Shown: one piece after another, positions 1-10,716 of the stretch | Layout: each line of letters opens with the position of its first letter | Position numbering within the stretch: position 1 is the stretch's first letter | Source: Littorina saxatilis | Taxonomy: Eukaryota > Mollusca > Gastropoda > Littorinimorpha > Littorinidae | Length of the DNA: 64,000 nucleotides | Reading direction: 5' to 3' | Assembly (NCBI RefSeq): GCF_037325665.1 | Contig: NC_090258.1 | Coordinates: 38,584,108-38,648,107 of the forward strand | Position numbers and translations under genes: made by a program | The notes under the pieces: generated by a model | Database searches by the model: none | Told to the model about the DNA's origin: nothing | The model's input: only the letters and a program-made list of their open reading frames with translations

Positions 1-73
1 CTCTTGTCAATAACAATCAACAACCATTACACTTGCATGTCTTCAATTGATGTAAAATTACATGAATTTGGGG

Positions 74-376
74 ACCGGCACGGTTGGCCTAGTGGTAAGG
101 CGTCCGCCCCGTGATCGGGAGGTCGTGGGTTCGAACCCCGGCCGGGTCATACCTAAGACTTTAAAATTGGCAATATAGTGGCTGCTCCGCCTGGCGTCTG
201 GCATTATGGGGTTAGTGCTAGGACTGGTTGGTCCGGTGTCAGAATAATGTGACTGGGTGAGACATGAAGCCTGTGCTGCGACTTCTGTCTTGTGTGTGGC
301 GCACGTTAAATGTCAAAGCAGCACTGCCCTGATATGGCCCTTCGTGGTGGGCTGGGCGTTAAGCAAACAAACAAAC
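74..376 (+). mobile_element. tRNA-derived SINE, copy 1 (full length)
   Basis: The 5' part is tRNA-like, with an A box (TGGCCTAGTGG) and a B box (GGTTCGAACCC) that would serve as an internal RNA polymerase III promoter. The body is shared almost base for base with the copies at about 3.0, 35.4, 35.9 and 51.4 kb, and the tail is AAGCAAACAAACAAAC. Such elements encode no protein and are copied by a partner LINE. I could not find a clear target duplication here. The head is not a functional tRNA gene because it runs straight into the SINE body. Confidence 0.9.
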
Positions 377-413
377 TGTTGAATGAGGTGGTGGATTTTT
401 GGAGGAAAACCCC

Positions 414-2401
414 TCATGCCCCAGCTTGATCCCCGTCATCTCGTGTGATCTGTGCAGGATACACAGTCTTGCCAGCTTTTTCTCCCTGATGATGGACTTC
501 AACAAGGACAATGTCGCCTCCTGACAGCCTTGATCCTGGATTGGATATTGGCAGACACATAACGAAGTGGTTTGGACCCCAATATGCAGCAGGGGCATTA
601 ATTCCTCCCTTGGGTGTGGGTCCACATTATTCCGTAGGTTGGTCTCGGAGCGGCTCCATTGGCAGGAAAGATGATCTGCATCACATCTGCTCGGACATTG
701 TGCCCCATGCCCTCTGGATAAACAGAGTACAGAGGGATGCCCAGAACGCTGCTGAGAGCATACAGCTGCCAGACTCCCATGTAGCTGTTGGCTTTGACGC
801 AGTGCAGCACATCTTTTTCGTACGGCTGGTCAAGCACAAAGGGAGTTAGAACTTCGTCATCGTATAGTTGTGAGTATTGGCCTGCCTTTCGCGGCAAATC
901 TTGGACCGTCGACGACAAATTCGGCGAAAGGTAACGTTCTTTCCCCAGGACCAGTTCTACAACTCGCACTCTCATTTCCAAATGATGTTATTCATTGCCG
1001 AATGCGAGAACTGATCCACATCTAGGAAGACAGTTACCATCCCCCAAGATGGTTTTGGTTGTTGGCTGAAGGTTTCTGGGCCCGTCACTAGGAATAGGAT
1101 ACAGCAGTGCTGACGTTTTGTCTTTCTTAAAGTCTTCCGCCTTCAAGTCCTCCTGCACTGCAAGTGGATACCTGTCCAGTGTCACTTTGATGTCGAGTGC
1201 TGCCGTCTGCAAGTCCAGAAAACTTGAGGATTTTGCCAGCCTTCCATGTAGATTGCGAAAAAGCCCTATTCTCGTTTGACTGGCAAGTTCAGGTTCTTCA
1301 GTGGGTGGATCGTTATCAGGTGGAGTCTTTGTTGGCGACGCGGGTAGAGCAAGTTCAGGTTTTTCAGTGGGTGGATCGTTATCAGGTGAAGTCTTTGTTG
1401 GCGACGCGGGTAGAGCAAGTTCAGGTTCTTCAGTGGGTGGGTCGTTATCAGATGGAGTCTTTGTTGGCGACGCGGGCAGAGCAATTTCAGGTTCTTCAGT
1501 GGATGTAGTCTTTGTTGGCGACGCGGGTAGAGCCTTTGTTGGCGTTGCAGAATCTGCAGCAGGTGAAGCAAGAGATTTTCCATGGGGTCGTTTTACTGCA
1601 GACCTTTTCCCCAAGACCCCCTTTTCTGCGGCATTTTTTTTCACTGAATGAACGAGAACCTGTGCCGAGATCCATGTTCCGGTGAAGGCGGAGTTGATGC
1701 AATTTCCTTGCTGCAGACACCCTTGACAAAAGCAAGAGAGGTTTTTGCTATGGAGATTGCGGTGCACTGCTGGGTCTGGTCGAATGGCGTGCAGGCTTCT
1801 CGTGCCATGTAGAGTGTTGTAAGTGGCAGACGTTACTTCTCTTTCAATATCTTCAGAACAAACCAGCTCAAAAGACCTCAGTTTATGCTTCTTTTTGAAA
1901 GTCTCAGAGCTTTCGTCAAGAGTAATTTCATCAGCACAGTACCTTCAGCATTTGTGCAGCGCTTTGGATGCAGACTCTCCCTGACTTCACTGCATTGCTT
2001 GCACAGCTCTTGACCACACCCCCACAAGAGTCACAGAGTGACTTTCCATGGTGAGAGCCGAAGAAGTGACGTTCAATCGTCAAGTTGGGATTATCCCTGG
2101 CCAGCTCGGTCAAATGCACGAACGGCAGTTTACTTTTGTATTGCGCTGCACATCCATCACTGAAAATGTATATGCGTGATATCCCTTTGGCTTCCAAGTG
2201 TGTGCAGAGTCGTTGAATTACTGTCTTTGCAAAGGCAGCATCGTGGCAGAGATCATCGGAGAGGAAGACCTTGTATTCAGTGATGAGATGCTGGTTGAAA
2301 TCATCTTCATCATGGTCAGATTTGTACTGCAGAACACAGGGATGAATGCTCACTTGTTTGTAGTTCCAGTGCGAACTGCTGATTTCATTCTGATGTATGT
2401 A
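414..2401 (-). pseudogene. Broken OTU-domain transposon-like gene, main part
   Basis: Read on the minus strand. From about 2400 to 1931 there is a segment with D-G-C-A-A-Q-Y-K and F-F-G-S-H-H-G-K-S-L-C-D-S-C-G-G, a signature I associate with an uncharacterised invertebrate transposon-like family. Next is a cysteine-rich stretch (L-S-C-F-C-Q-G-C) near 1740, then a linker with repeats of about ALPASPTKT (1270-1560), then an OTU cysteine-protease domain with L-G-D-G-N-C near 1040 and the histidine motif W-G-P-N-H-F-V near 560. The gene ends at 414. It is broken: the frame shifts near 1945, a TAA lies at 988-990 just after the catalytic Cys region, and the frame shifts again near 590. The OTU fold suggests deubiquitinase ancestry. 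The role of the other part is unknown, though its spaced Asp residues could belong to a nuclease fold (inference). Confidence 0.6.
1270..1560 (-). repeat. In-frame tandem repeat inside the OTU gene
   Basis: About four copies of a unit near 69 bp encode P-A-S-P-T-K-T-x-x-D-N-D-P-P-T-E-E-P-E-L-A-L on the minus strand. It forms a low-complexity, proline- and acid-rich linker between the cysteine-rich part and the OTU domain. Confidence 0.8.
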
Positions 2402-2557
2402 CAGTGGAACCCAACTTTTATGACCTCCAAAAATTTGAGAAAATCAGGTCTTAAAAAAGAGTCTTAAATCGGGGGTAAATTTAGAGAAGTTATGAACAGA
2501 AAATCTGAAAAGGCAAGGTCTTAAATAGAGTAAGTCTTAACTTTGGGGGTTCCACTG
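2402..2557. mobile_element. 156-bp MITE with TA target duplication
   Basis: The ends are inverted repeats that begin CAGTGGAACCC and pair imperfectly over about 24 bp. TA flanks both sides (2400-2401 and 2558-2559). Length, TIR start and TA duplication fit a non-autonomous pogo/Tc1-mariner-type element. It lies within the broken OTU gene. No coding capacity. Confidence 0.75.
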
Positions 2558-3025
2558 TATACATTTACAAGAAACAAAATGCCCTCGCTTCCTATCAACT
2601 TTAAACAAAAAGTGACAGTGTGTAAGAAAATGTTAGTAGAAACCAATTCCAATGTTTTCGTTACATTGTTACTGTTAGTATATATCCTATTTTGTATGGA
2701 ACACAATTCATCAAACCTACTTTCGACATTGGCGGAATCTGCCATCTTTGCACTGCAGCATTGAATCCAGTCCAATTGGGTAAGGTCTGTAGATGCAGCT
2801 GAGGAAGCTCTGCAAAGAAGGCTAGTACTAGGTCAAGTGCCAAGGGGAGGAACTGCAGGAGAAATAATCAGATACATTAATGGTTAAAATGTATAACATC
2901 ATTATAGGGGGTGTGTACAATGTGTTTCAACTGTTTATCTGTGCAGTTAAAACTCAGATCTATATACAAAAACAATAATATGTGAACAGAACATGTGTGT
3001 GCTGTGCCCAATCATTAGTTTGTCA

Positions 3026-3337
3026 GACCGGCACGGTTGGCCTGGTGGTAAGGCGTCCGCCCCGTAATCGGGAGGTCGTGGGTTTGAACCCCGGCCAGGT
3101 CATACCTAAGACTTTAATAATATTGGCAATCTAGTGGCTGCTCCGCCTGGCGTCTGGCATTATGGGGTTTGTGCTAGGACTGGTTGGTCCGGTGTCAGAA
3201 TAATGTGACTGGGTGAGACATGAAGCCTGTGCTGCGACTTCTGTCTTGTGTGTGGCGCACGTTATATGTCAAAGCAGCACCGCCCTGATATGGCCCTTCG
3301 TGGTCGGCTGGGCGTTAAGCAAACAAACAAACAAACA
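3026..3337 (+). mobile_element. tRNA-derived SINE, copy 2, with 12-bp target duplication
   Basis: Full-length copy flanked by ATTAGTTTGTCA at 3014-3025 and 3338-3349. The B box carries one change (GGTTTGAACCC). It sits between the 5' and main parts of the decayed OTU-type gene, so it is younger than that gene or lies in its former intron. Confidence 0.93.
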
Positions 3338-3780
3338 ATTAGTTTGTCAATATCTGCATGCATGTACTGCAATGTTATTGTTTATCCTAATATGAATTTC
3401 TGTCATAATATCAATGACAACCTTAGTACCTGCAGTCAGAATTTAAAATTACCAAAGTAGGTGATCATTGTTGCAGTAAAACAACTGTCTAGTTGCATTT
3501 TGTACATTGAAAAGCACAGTTTACTATCATAACTCATTAACTGTAACCAATAGTGAATACCAGAAAAAATTATATATCAGTCACATAGGCCCCTGTATAA
3601 ACAATAACATGTTGCATCTGCACCTTATTGTACCTCTGCTCTATTAATCCTAAACTGTTGTGATGCTATGAAGTGTTAATTTGAAGATAATCAATATCAA
3701 ACTCAATTTGCTCAGAAATATACACACAACTATTTCAAATGAAATTCAAGCAAGTTTTTACTCACCAACACATCTCGCTA

Positions 3781-4246
3781 TATGTCAGCACAAGTCTCCA
3801 CTGGTTGCTCAGAAGGTTCAGGCCCTTTCCTTTTCTGTGCAACATACACAGGAAGACAGGTGTCTGGGGTCAACACACTGCTGCATTTCGCTTTCTTACG
3901 CTTGACCAAGGCAGGAGAGCTTGACGCACACTGTGGATCTGAAGGAGGGACAACAACAGCATCACTGGAAGTGTCAATTTGCTGTACATAGTGTTTCTTC
4001 GCTCGCTGGAGTCGAACAATACATGTCAGACGCTGGTAGCAGACACGATGATAGGTACTCGTTTCAGCTGTTTGTCCATTTGCGACTTAAGTTCCGTCAA
4101 TTTTTGGCTGACAGCCTGTTGTTCACCGTCAAGGTTAATCTACTCAGACGCACATGTCAAAGCTTTTGCCCACGAAACACTTGAAAATGGGGTAAGTTTT
4201 TTGTCAGTGTCTACATTCTGAAAATGTATAGTGCAGTCCGCCGCCA
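3781..4246 (-). pseudogene. Probable 5' coding part of the OTU-type element
   Basis: On the minus strand from 4246 one reads a start M-A-A-D-C-T-I-H-F-Q-N-V-D-T-D-K-K-L, then T-P-F-S-S-V-S-W-A-K-A, then a stop within C-A-S-E-(stop)-I-N-L-D-G. Further on, in other frames, come R-A-K-K-H and a Lys-rich stretch ending at about 3783. Short openings of this kind (x-F-x-x-V-S-W-x-x) occur at the start of the same invertebrate family as the 414-2401 part, so I join them by inference. Same strand, right order, separated by a SINE and about 400 bp without coding signal. Confidence 0.4.
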
Positions 4247-4259
4247 TGATGATAATTGT

Positions 4260-5040
4260 CCCGCGGAAACAAACACAGCTAAATTCTCATGGGTCAAAAA
4301 CCTTTTCACTGCGGACGATTTTCCATTGGGAATAATTGTGGCTTCGGCAGGGAGATAACTGCCTCTTTGCTAAATCAAGGCCACTGGTTCTAGCATGAAA
4401 AATGACCAAAATCGCTTTTTTGTCTTTCCTCTTCCTAACCCATGTTTTGTGTTAAAACTTACTAAATTCACATATATGAATAGTTTAACATGTCTAGAAA
4501 GTTAAAATTACCAGGACAATATGATTTTAAAATAATTTAGATGTAATTAATTATTTTAAAAATATGTACCGAAAATGAAAAATGAAAATAGTGACATTGG
4601 GATTTTAGTCACCAGGGACACAAAAAGCATGGTATAAATAAGATATTTGGTACAGACAAAAATAGGACACTGATAAACAATGCAACTGAAGGAAAATGCA
4701 ATTTTTGCCCAAAAAATAGTTTTTCAGTTAATTTAAATTTAATAAAAAAGTTGAAAAATACATTTTCAAAAATATTCATTTTATAGGAAAAAGCTCTAGT
4801 AGGATTTTAGTGTTTAATAATATAAAGTAACTCTGAAAATTTGAAGTGATTCGGTTGATAACTTTTGGAGATATCACTAAAATAGTGTCGGTATCTGCTA
4901 AAAATAGCGTTTTGAGAAAAACGCAATAGCGTTTTGAGAAAAACGCATTTAAAGTATTCGAATGATTTCATACTGAGGAATAGATTGTATTTTCCTTCTA
5001 CCATGACCTGTTTTGCAGGCATATTGATGCAGAAATGGTT
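4260..5040. other. AT-rich stretch without a gene; one 22-bp direct duplication
   Basis: No coding signal. The unit AATAGCGTTTTGAGAAAAACGC occurs twice in tandem (4903-4924, 4925-4946) and is nearly self-complementary. The region may be the 3' untranslated part of the Mutator-like fragment just to the right, which is read on the minus strand. Confidence 0.4.
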
Positions 5041-5047
5041 TTAAAAC

Positions 5048-5420
5048 TCACCAAAGCTCCTTTATCCTATTCATGGGCCCCTGCCTGGTATTCATTCCCA
5101 TCACCCCCACCCTGACTAGCCGCATTTGCATATGATGTCTGCTTCCTCGCGAACCGTACTGCTTCAGATGCCTGAATCTGACTAATAATTCTTTTTCTGT
5201 CAATGTCTTTGAAGCATTTTTTAGCCCACACACCAGCATCAAAGCCAAGGTTTTCAAAAACTGCTGTTCTTGCTGCCTCCCCATCATTATATACTATTGT
5301 AGCATCAGCGACGGCAAGTGACAAGCGTTTGCGACCGACAAAGGTAGTTTTAGGGCAGCGTTCCCATATAACATTGTGAAAACTCTCATTTGAGTTTTGA
5401 AAGGGAATTAATGTCTTCAA
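5048..5420 (-). pseudogene. Mutator-like transposase, C-terminal fragment
   Basis: The 117-residue frame begins near N-S-N-E-S-F-H-N-V-I-W-E-R-C-P-K, then F-V-G-R-K-R and A-D-A-T-I-V-Y-N-D-G. This is the conserved C-terminal block of a Mutator-like transposase family frequent in invertebrates. The same block occurs at 43.9-44.4 kb as N-E-C-V-N-S-V-I-W-K-Y-C-P-K. The N-terminal DNA-binding and catalytic parts are absent, so this is a truncated copy. It ends in a Gly/Asn-rich tail. Confidence 0.65.
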
Positions 5421-5702
5421 CTACATTTGAAATGAATTATCCTAAAAAATTAAAAAATTAAATTACATGTTAGTTGTTACAGGTCTCTTTTTCAACTAAC
5501 TATTTCCGGTCTATTAATGAACCCTTTCAAAAGAATAAATACATGTATGCGGGTTATTCTCCAGAGCTGTGTACCTTTAACAAAGGTGATATTTTTTTAT
5601 TTAACAGAGATTTTAACAATACAAATTGATACAGGTTCCAAATACATTCTTGGCCTGCAGAGAAATAAATAAAAAGACCCGCACGTTTTGATTGTCTATG
5701 TT

Positions 5703-5852
5703 GTGCTGTATCAACATAGCACGTGGTGCTGTATAAATATAGCCTGTTGTGCGCTGTATCCACATAGCCTGTGATGCTGTATCCACATAGCCTGTGATGC
5801 TTTATAAACATAGCCTGTGGTGCTGTATCAAGATAGCCTGTGATGCTGTATC
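5703..5852. repeat. 23-bp minisatellite, left part
   Basis: About seven diverged copies of a unit like GCTGTATCAACATAGCCTGT. The same unit resumes at 7441, so the array is split by the DIRS fragment. Confidence 0.9.
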
Positions 5853-7440
5853 ACATACGAAGGGCCTTGTGAGAGATTGTCCACTCGGTTGGCAAAATCT
5901 GGTCTCGGCGGCTTAGGAGATCCGCGAGGGAGTTCAGTTTCCCCGGAATGAACTGAACCGAGAGGAGAATGTTTTGATGGAGACACCAAATTAAGATTTG
6001 TTCGGCGTTCAACGAGAGGGACGTTGAGTGGGTGCCCCCCTGATTTTTTAAGTAGGCGAGACAAACTGTGTTGTCCCCGTGGAGGAGAACAGACTTTCCC
6101 CGGAGAGAGGGTGCAAAGTGAAGGAGAGCGAGGCGAACCGCCTCCATCTCGAGTAGGTTGATGTGGAGAAGAGCCTCCTGAGGACTCCAGAGACCGGAGG
6201 TCTCGAGAATGTCGAGGTGAGCGCCCCAACCGGACTTGGAGGCGTCCGTGAACAGAAACGCCTGAGGGGCCGGGGGCTGAATTGGTACCGGGGTCCTTAG
6301 CCAAATCTGATTTGACCACTGAGAGACAGCTGTCAGAAACCACCGACCCAGAGGGATCACCTGTGAGTATTCTGGGGGTTTTGAGGACCGGAGAGCGACC
6401 TCTCGTTGGAGGGGACGCTTGTACACCCTTCCCAGGGGAAGGAGGGGGGAAAGAGACTCCATCGTACCTAGGAGTTGGTAAAGGTGGCGAAGGGTTACGG
6501 TGCGGCGAGCACTGAGTCGCGCAATCCGCGACGTCAGGTCGTCGAGACGGGCTGAGGTGGGGGCCACCGTGTAGGCCACCGTGTCGAAACTCATTACCAA
6601 ATAAATAAATGATTGGGACGGGTGGAGGTCTGACTTGGAGAGATTGATCAGGAAGCCCAACTCTGAAGTCCAGTCCATGACCAGGCGAGTGTGAGTCAGA
6701 CAGAGGGATTGGGAGGCAGCCAGGGTCAACCAATCGTCTAGGTAAAGCTTGAGACGAACTCCCACCGCCCGAACCAAGGCAGCTAGTTCTCTGGTGACCT
6801 TGGTGAAAATGAGGGGGGCCAGGGACAGACCGAAGGGGAGGGCCCGAAACTGGTAGACCACACCGGACCAGACAAACCGGAGGAGGTGCTGAAAGTTCTC
6901 GTGAACCAGGATGTGGAAGTAGGCATCCGATAGATCGAGAGACGTGGCCCAGTCTCCTGGCCGGATGGCGAGTCTGATGGAGGAGGGAGTCTCCATCTTG
7001 AAAGGAGACTTGAGAATGTGCTCGTTTAGAGCGGAGAGGTCTAGAATTGGCCGAAACTCGCCATTCTTCTTGGGGACAGTGAACAGACGGGTGTAGAACC
7101 CCGGGCCGGGATTGAGCACCGGGAAGATGGCCCGTTTGTTCAAGAGATCCCGGACCTCTGCGTCCAGGACGAGAGAGCGAAAGGGGTCTCTGGGTTCTGG
7201 AAAGATAATTGGAAGAACAGTGAGAGGCGGGGGGGAAACAAGGGGGGCTCTCAGACGGAGGAGAAGCTCCGTCTGAGAAGTCATAGCTGCCCTAAGGGCA
7301 GAGAAGGCGTGTCCGGCCTGGTTTCCATCCACCTGAGTTAGGGGCGCGAAACCAGTCCGGAGACTGGAACCAGAGGCCACTGTCCCAGTGGAATTAATGG
7401 CAGCATCAGACCAGTGCCAGGCGTTAGAGAGACACTGAAG
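5853..7440 (-). mobile_element. DIRS-like retrotransposon fragment (RT-RNase H fossil)
   Basis: Family: DIRS order, tyrosine-recombinase retrotransposons. The parts seen in one 509-residue stretch are a reverse transcriptase with the DIRS-type active site L-Y-L-D-D-W-L, then an RNase H with F-T-D-A-S-K-S-G-W-G-A-H and ending G-K-L-N-S-L-A-D-L-L-S-R-R. It is a fragment only. It is markedly GC-richer than its flanks and is bounded on both sides by the same minisatellite, so it entered the array, or was carried with it, fairly recently. Confidence 0.8.
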
Positions 7441-8640
7441 TGATGCTGTATCAACATAGCCTGTGATGCTGTGTCAACATAGCCTGTGCTGCTGTATCAA
7501 CATAGCCTGTGATGCTGTGTCAACATAGCCTGTGGAGTTTTATCAACAAAGCCTGTGGTGCTGTATCAACATAGCCTGTGACGCTGTATCAACATAGCCT
7601 GTGATGCTGTGTCAACATAGCCTGTGGAGTTTTATCAACAAAGCCTGTGGTGCTGTATCAACATAGCCTGTGACGCTGTATCAACATAGCCTGTGATGCT
7701 GTGTCAACATAGCCTGTGACGCTGTATCAACATAGCCTGTGATGCTGTGTCAACATAGCCTGTGCTGCTGTATCAACATAGCCTGTGATGCTGTGTCAAC
7801 ATAGCCTGTGGAGTTTTATCAACATAGCCTGTGATGCTGTGTCAACATAGCCTGTGACGCTGTATCAACATAGCCTGTGATGCTGTGTCAACATAGCCTG
7901 TGGAGTTTTATCAACAAAGCCTGTGACGCTGTATCAACAAAGCCTCTGGTGCTGTATCAACATAGCCTGTGGTGCTGTATCAACATAGCCCGTGGAGTTT
8001 TATCAACAAAGCCTGTGGTGCTGTATCAACATAGCCTGTGATGCTGTATCAACATAGCCTGTGATGCTGTGTCAACATAGCCTGTGATGCTGTGTCAACA
8101 TAGCCTGTGGAGTTTTATCAACAAAGCCTGTGGTGCTGTATCAACATAGCCTGTGACGCTGTATCAACATAGCCTGTGATGCTGTATCAACATAGCCTGT
8201 GACGCTGTATCAACATAGCCTGTGATGCTGTATCAACATAGCCTGTGATGCTGTGTCAACATAGCCTGTGGAGTTTTATCAACAAAGCCTGTGATGCTGT
8301 ATCAACATAGCCTGTGGTGCTGTGTCAACAAAGCCTGTGGTGCTGTATCAACATAGCCTGTGGTGCTGTATCAACATAGCCTGTGGTGCTGTGTCAACAA
8401 AGCCTGTGGTGCTGTATCAACATAGTCTGTGATGCTGTATCCACATAGCCTGTGGTGCTGTATCAACATAGCCGGTGATGCTGTATCATAACATAGTGTG
8501 GTGCTGTATCATCATAGTGTGGTGCTGTATCATCATAGCATGTGATGCTTTATCAACATAGTCTGTAGTACTGTGTCATCATAGCCTGAGGTGCTGTGTC
8601 ATCATAGCCTGGGGTGCTGTATCATCATAGCCTGTGCTAG
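7441..8640. repeat. 23-bp minisatellite, right part (about 50 units)
   Basis: Tandem units such as ATAGCCTGTGATGCTGTATC with recurring variants (GTATCAAC, GTGTCAAC, GAGTTTTATCAACAAAG). Variants recur in the same order several times, which points to higher-order duplication by unequal exchange. Units decay toward the right edge. Confidence 0.95.
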
Positions 8641-8789
8641 ACATTGATCTGTTGACTACACAGCGTGTGCTTGATCGGAGAGAAAAGACATGATTAACAA
8701 TACTGTTTCATTTCCCAGCGCTAAACGTGTTTCAATGACCCGATTCTCGTTTGTATTTGCATGCAAGAATAACGGTATTTTTAAGGCCG

Positions 8790-8965
8790 CTGCTAACGGC
8801 ACGATATCGTTTGGCTAGCAAATATGCTAGCGGCACGATATCGTTTGGTTAGGCTGCTAACGGCACGATATCGTTTGGCTTGGTCTTCAACAAGCAAATA
8901 TGCTAGCGGCACGATATCGTTTCACTTGGTCTTCAACCAGCAAATATGCTAACGACACGAAAAAA
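8790..8965. repeat. Short tandem repeat carrying a 10-bp palindrome
   Basis: Units of about 30-46 bp contain GCTAACGGC or GCTAGCGGC followed by the palindrome ACGATATCGT, at 8801, 8835, 8865 and 8911. A fifth, decayed unit follows near 8950. No gene overlaps it. Confidence 0.8.
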
Positions 8966-9565
8966 CTTGGCTTTAGGAAGGCTAAAGTTTTAACAAAACT
9001 GAATGATGAGACTGAATAAGCTTGAACTTGTATCCTACGATCGATAACCAGGCAAGAGTGTAGTGTACGTCATACATCCTCAGCGGTCACGTCACTTTAG
9101 TAACAATATGGCGTCATGTATGACGTACTTCACATGGTGTCTTGGTGAATCCCGCGATATGTGTATGTTTGATTTTTATATCTCTTATATATATATAATG
9201 TATATATTTTATTTATTTATTATTTTGTGTGTGTGCGGATTTGTAAAGCTGGATGAGACCGTAGCCTTAAAACTCTGGTTTATCCCGCTATAAGAAAAAA
9301 ATCTGCCTAAAAAAAAAACTGATGTAAAGTTTACACGGTACACCCCCCCACCTGCTCATCAACATTGTCAGACTTTAATGGCCGAAAAGCTTCCATACCC
9401 GGCTGACAACATTGTCCGTATTGCTCCAGCCCCCCCCCCCATCAACTTTTTCCTGACAACTGAAAAAAATCATAAAAACCCTGGCCCCATAATGATTTTG
9501 ATTCAAAATCCTGAGCGACGAAATAAAAATTAAACTAAAACAGTTTTGTTCATGGTCGATGTCGC
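8966..9565. other. Non-coding stretch, AT-rich with TA-rich microsatellite
   Basis: No gene seen. It has a TA-rich run near 9186-9225 and C-runs near 9343 and 9430. The last ~70 bp (from about 9500) are shared with the locus at about 37.57 kb. Confidence 0.5.
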
Positions 9566-9823
9566 TCAGATCGGTGTTTTGAAAGTCTGGATATTAATAA
9601 ACTTCCGAAGAAGGCGCACATCCGAATCGGTTTTTTTCATCGTGTTTTTGTTTTCGCTGTCCTTCAGCAGTTTGGTGACATCACTGTCAGATACCGCGCT
9701 GAATCGCTGTTTTTTTGCTGCCGGGTCATCAAAAATGTCCCTTGATTCCACTGGAGTTAATTCGGTGAAATCCCAATCATTGAAATCGAAATTCAGATCA
9801 AAACTGTTGCTCACAGCAGCCAT
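9566..9823 (-). pseudogene. Crypton-like (tyrosine recombinase type) N-terminus, copy 1
   Basis: An 85-residue frame opens M-A-A-V-S-N-S-F-D-L-N-F-D-F-N-D-W-D-F and contains D-V-T-K-L-L-K-D-S-E-N-K-N-T followed by K-T-D-S-D-V-R-L-L-R-K-F. That pattern is typical of the N-terminus of DUF3504/Crypton-related recombinase proteins of invertebrates. The recombinase core is absent, so this is a first exon or a truncated copy. A second copy lies at 37.6-37.9 kb. Confidence 0.5.
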
Positions 9824-9848
9824 TGTTGTTACAGTTGTATTCTTCCGC

Positions 9849-9933
9849 AGAGAAAGGAAAGAAAACCTGCATCGGTCTCTGATACCAATATCTGTGGAAG
9901 TCTGAGACTATAAAAAACAATAACCAACCAACC
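9849..9933 (+). mobile_element. Short retroposon family R2, copy a (3' part)
   Basis: It matches the 3' half of a repeat present about eight times here, with a core like TCGGTCTCTGATACCAATAT and a tail ACAATAACCAACCAACCA. The family was delimited from the copy at 43146-43351, which has target duplications. Confidence 0.7.
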
Positions 9934-10716
9934 ATTCGGTGTCAGCCTTTTCAAATCTGCCTCATCAGCGAACTGTTGGGCGATGGTGGCTGCCCGTTCT
10001 ACATTTTCAGGTTCGCATTCGTGGATGAATGTGGCAAGCTTTTTAGAGAGTCCGTCAATGAGCTGCTCTGTTAATACAAGATTCCTAAGGCCCTCAAAGT
10101 TGCTTGCTGGGGATTCGCCCTGAGTACCAACTGGAAAATATTCCCCACTTTGTAAAGGATATCCTCTTTGGCTTTGACTTTTGGGCTAGGACTAATGAAG
10201 GTTCGCCAGTGTGGTTGATGGCGAGAGAGTATTCTTGCTCCCCTTCGTAAAGCAGATCGGAAAATTTGATAAAACGTCCTTGCCAGATCTGGTGTTTCAG
10301 TTTTTCTGACACGTGCAGGTCCACCGGGATTGGCTGGCTGCTGCACCCACCTCTAATATTTGTGACGACAGCGTCAACCACGCTGTGTGTCGTAACATGT
10401 TCTGGAAGAGCTTGGTGGGAAGGGGTGGTCGTTATTCGTTGGTTGGCCTCCATGGCCTCCAGTCTGGCCATAAGAAGTGTGTTGGTTGCCTGCACTGCCT
10501 GCATTTGTTCCATCACGGCCTGCATACCTGCTGCCATAGGTGCTTCGCTTGCATTAGCCCGGTTGTCCAAAGAGGGGCTGTTGGGGGGCGATGTTGTAGA
10601 TGCTGTCCTGCCTCCTCAGCTCTTTTTGGCCGCCGGCCGACCTCTAGCGCTCACTGTGTCATCTGTGAAGCGCTTTGGCCTGCTGTGCGTCCGGACTGGT
10701 GGCATGTTCTGGCCGC
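9934..10716 (-). mobile_element. Gag-type relics of LTR-kin elements
   Basis: Two gag-like pieces lie on the minus strand. The part at about 9940-10100 resembles a SCAN-like gag helix bundle (L-V-L-T-E-Q-L-I-D-G-L-S-K-K-L-A) and is also found at 38.6-38.8 kb. The part at about 10094-10716 opens near M-P-P-V-R-T-H-S and carries V-D-L-H-V-S-E-K-L-K-H-Q-I-W-Q-G, which recalls gag proteins of DIRS or Gypsy elements. They are fossils and broken. The two pieces probably come from different elements. Confidence 0.5.

Noticed and set aside
74-160. tRNA gene at the start of each SINE
   Set aside because: The heads have A and B boxes but run into a repeated non-tRNA body with a shared tail and target duplications, so they are SINE heads.
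7441-8640. CRISPR-like array
   Set aside because: The units are contiguous with no unique spacers, and the context is animal DNA. It is a minisatellite.
9063-9293. 76-residue frame with a membrane-like segment
   Set aside because: It comes from TA-rich low-complexity sequence.
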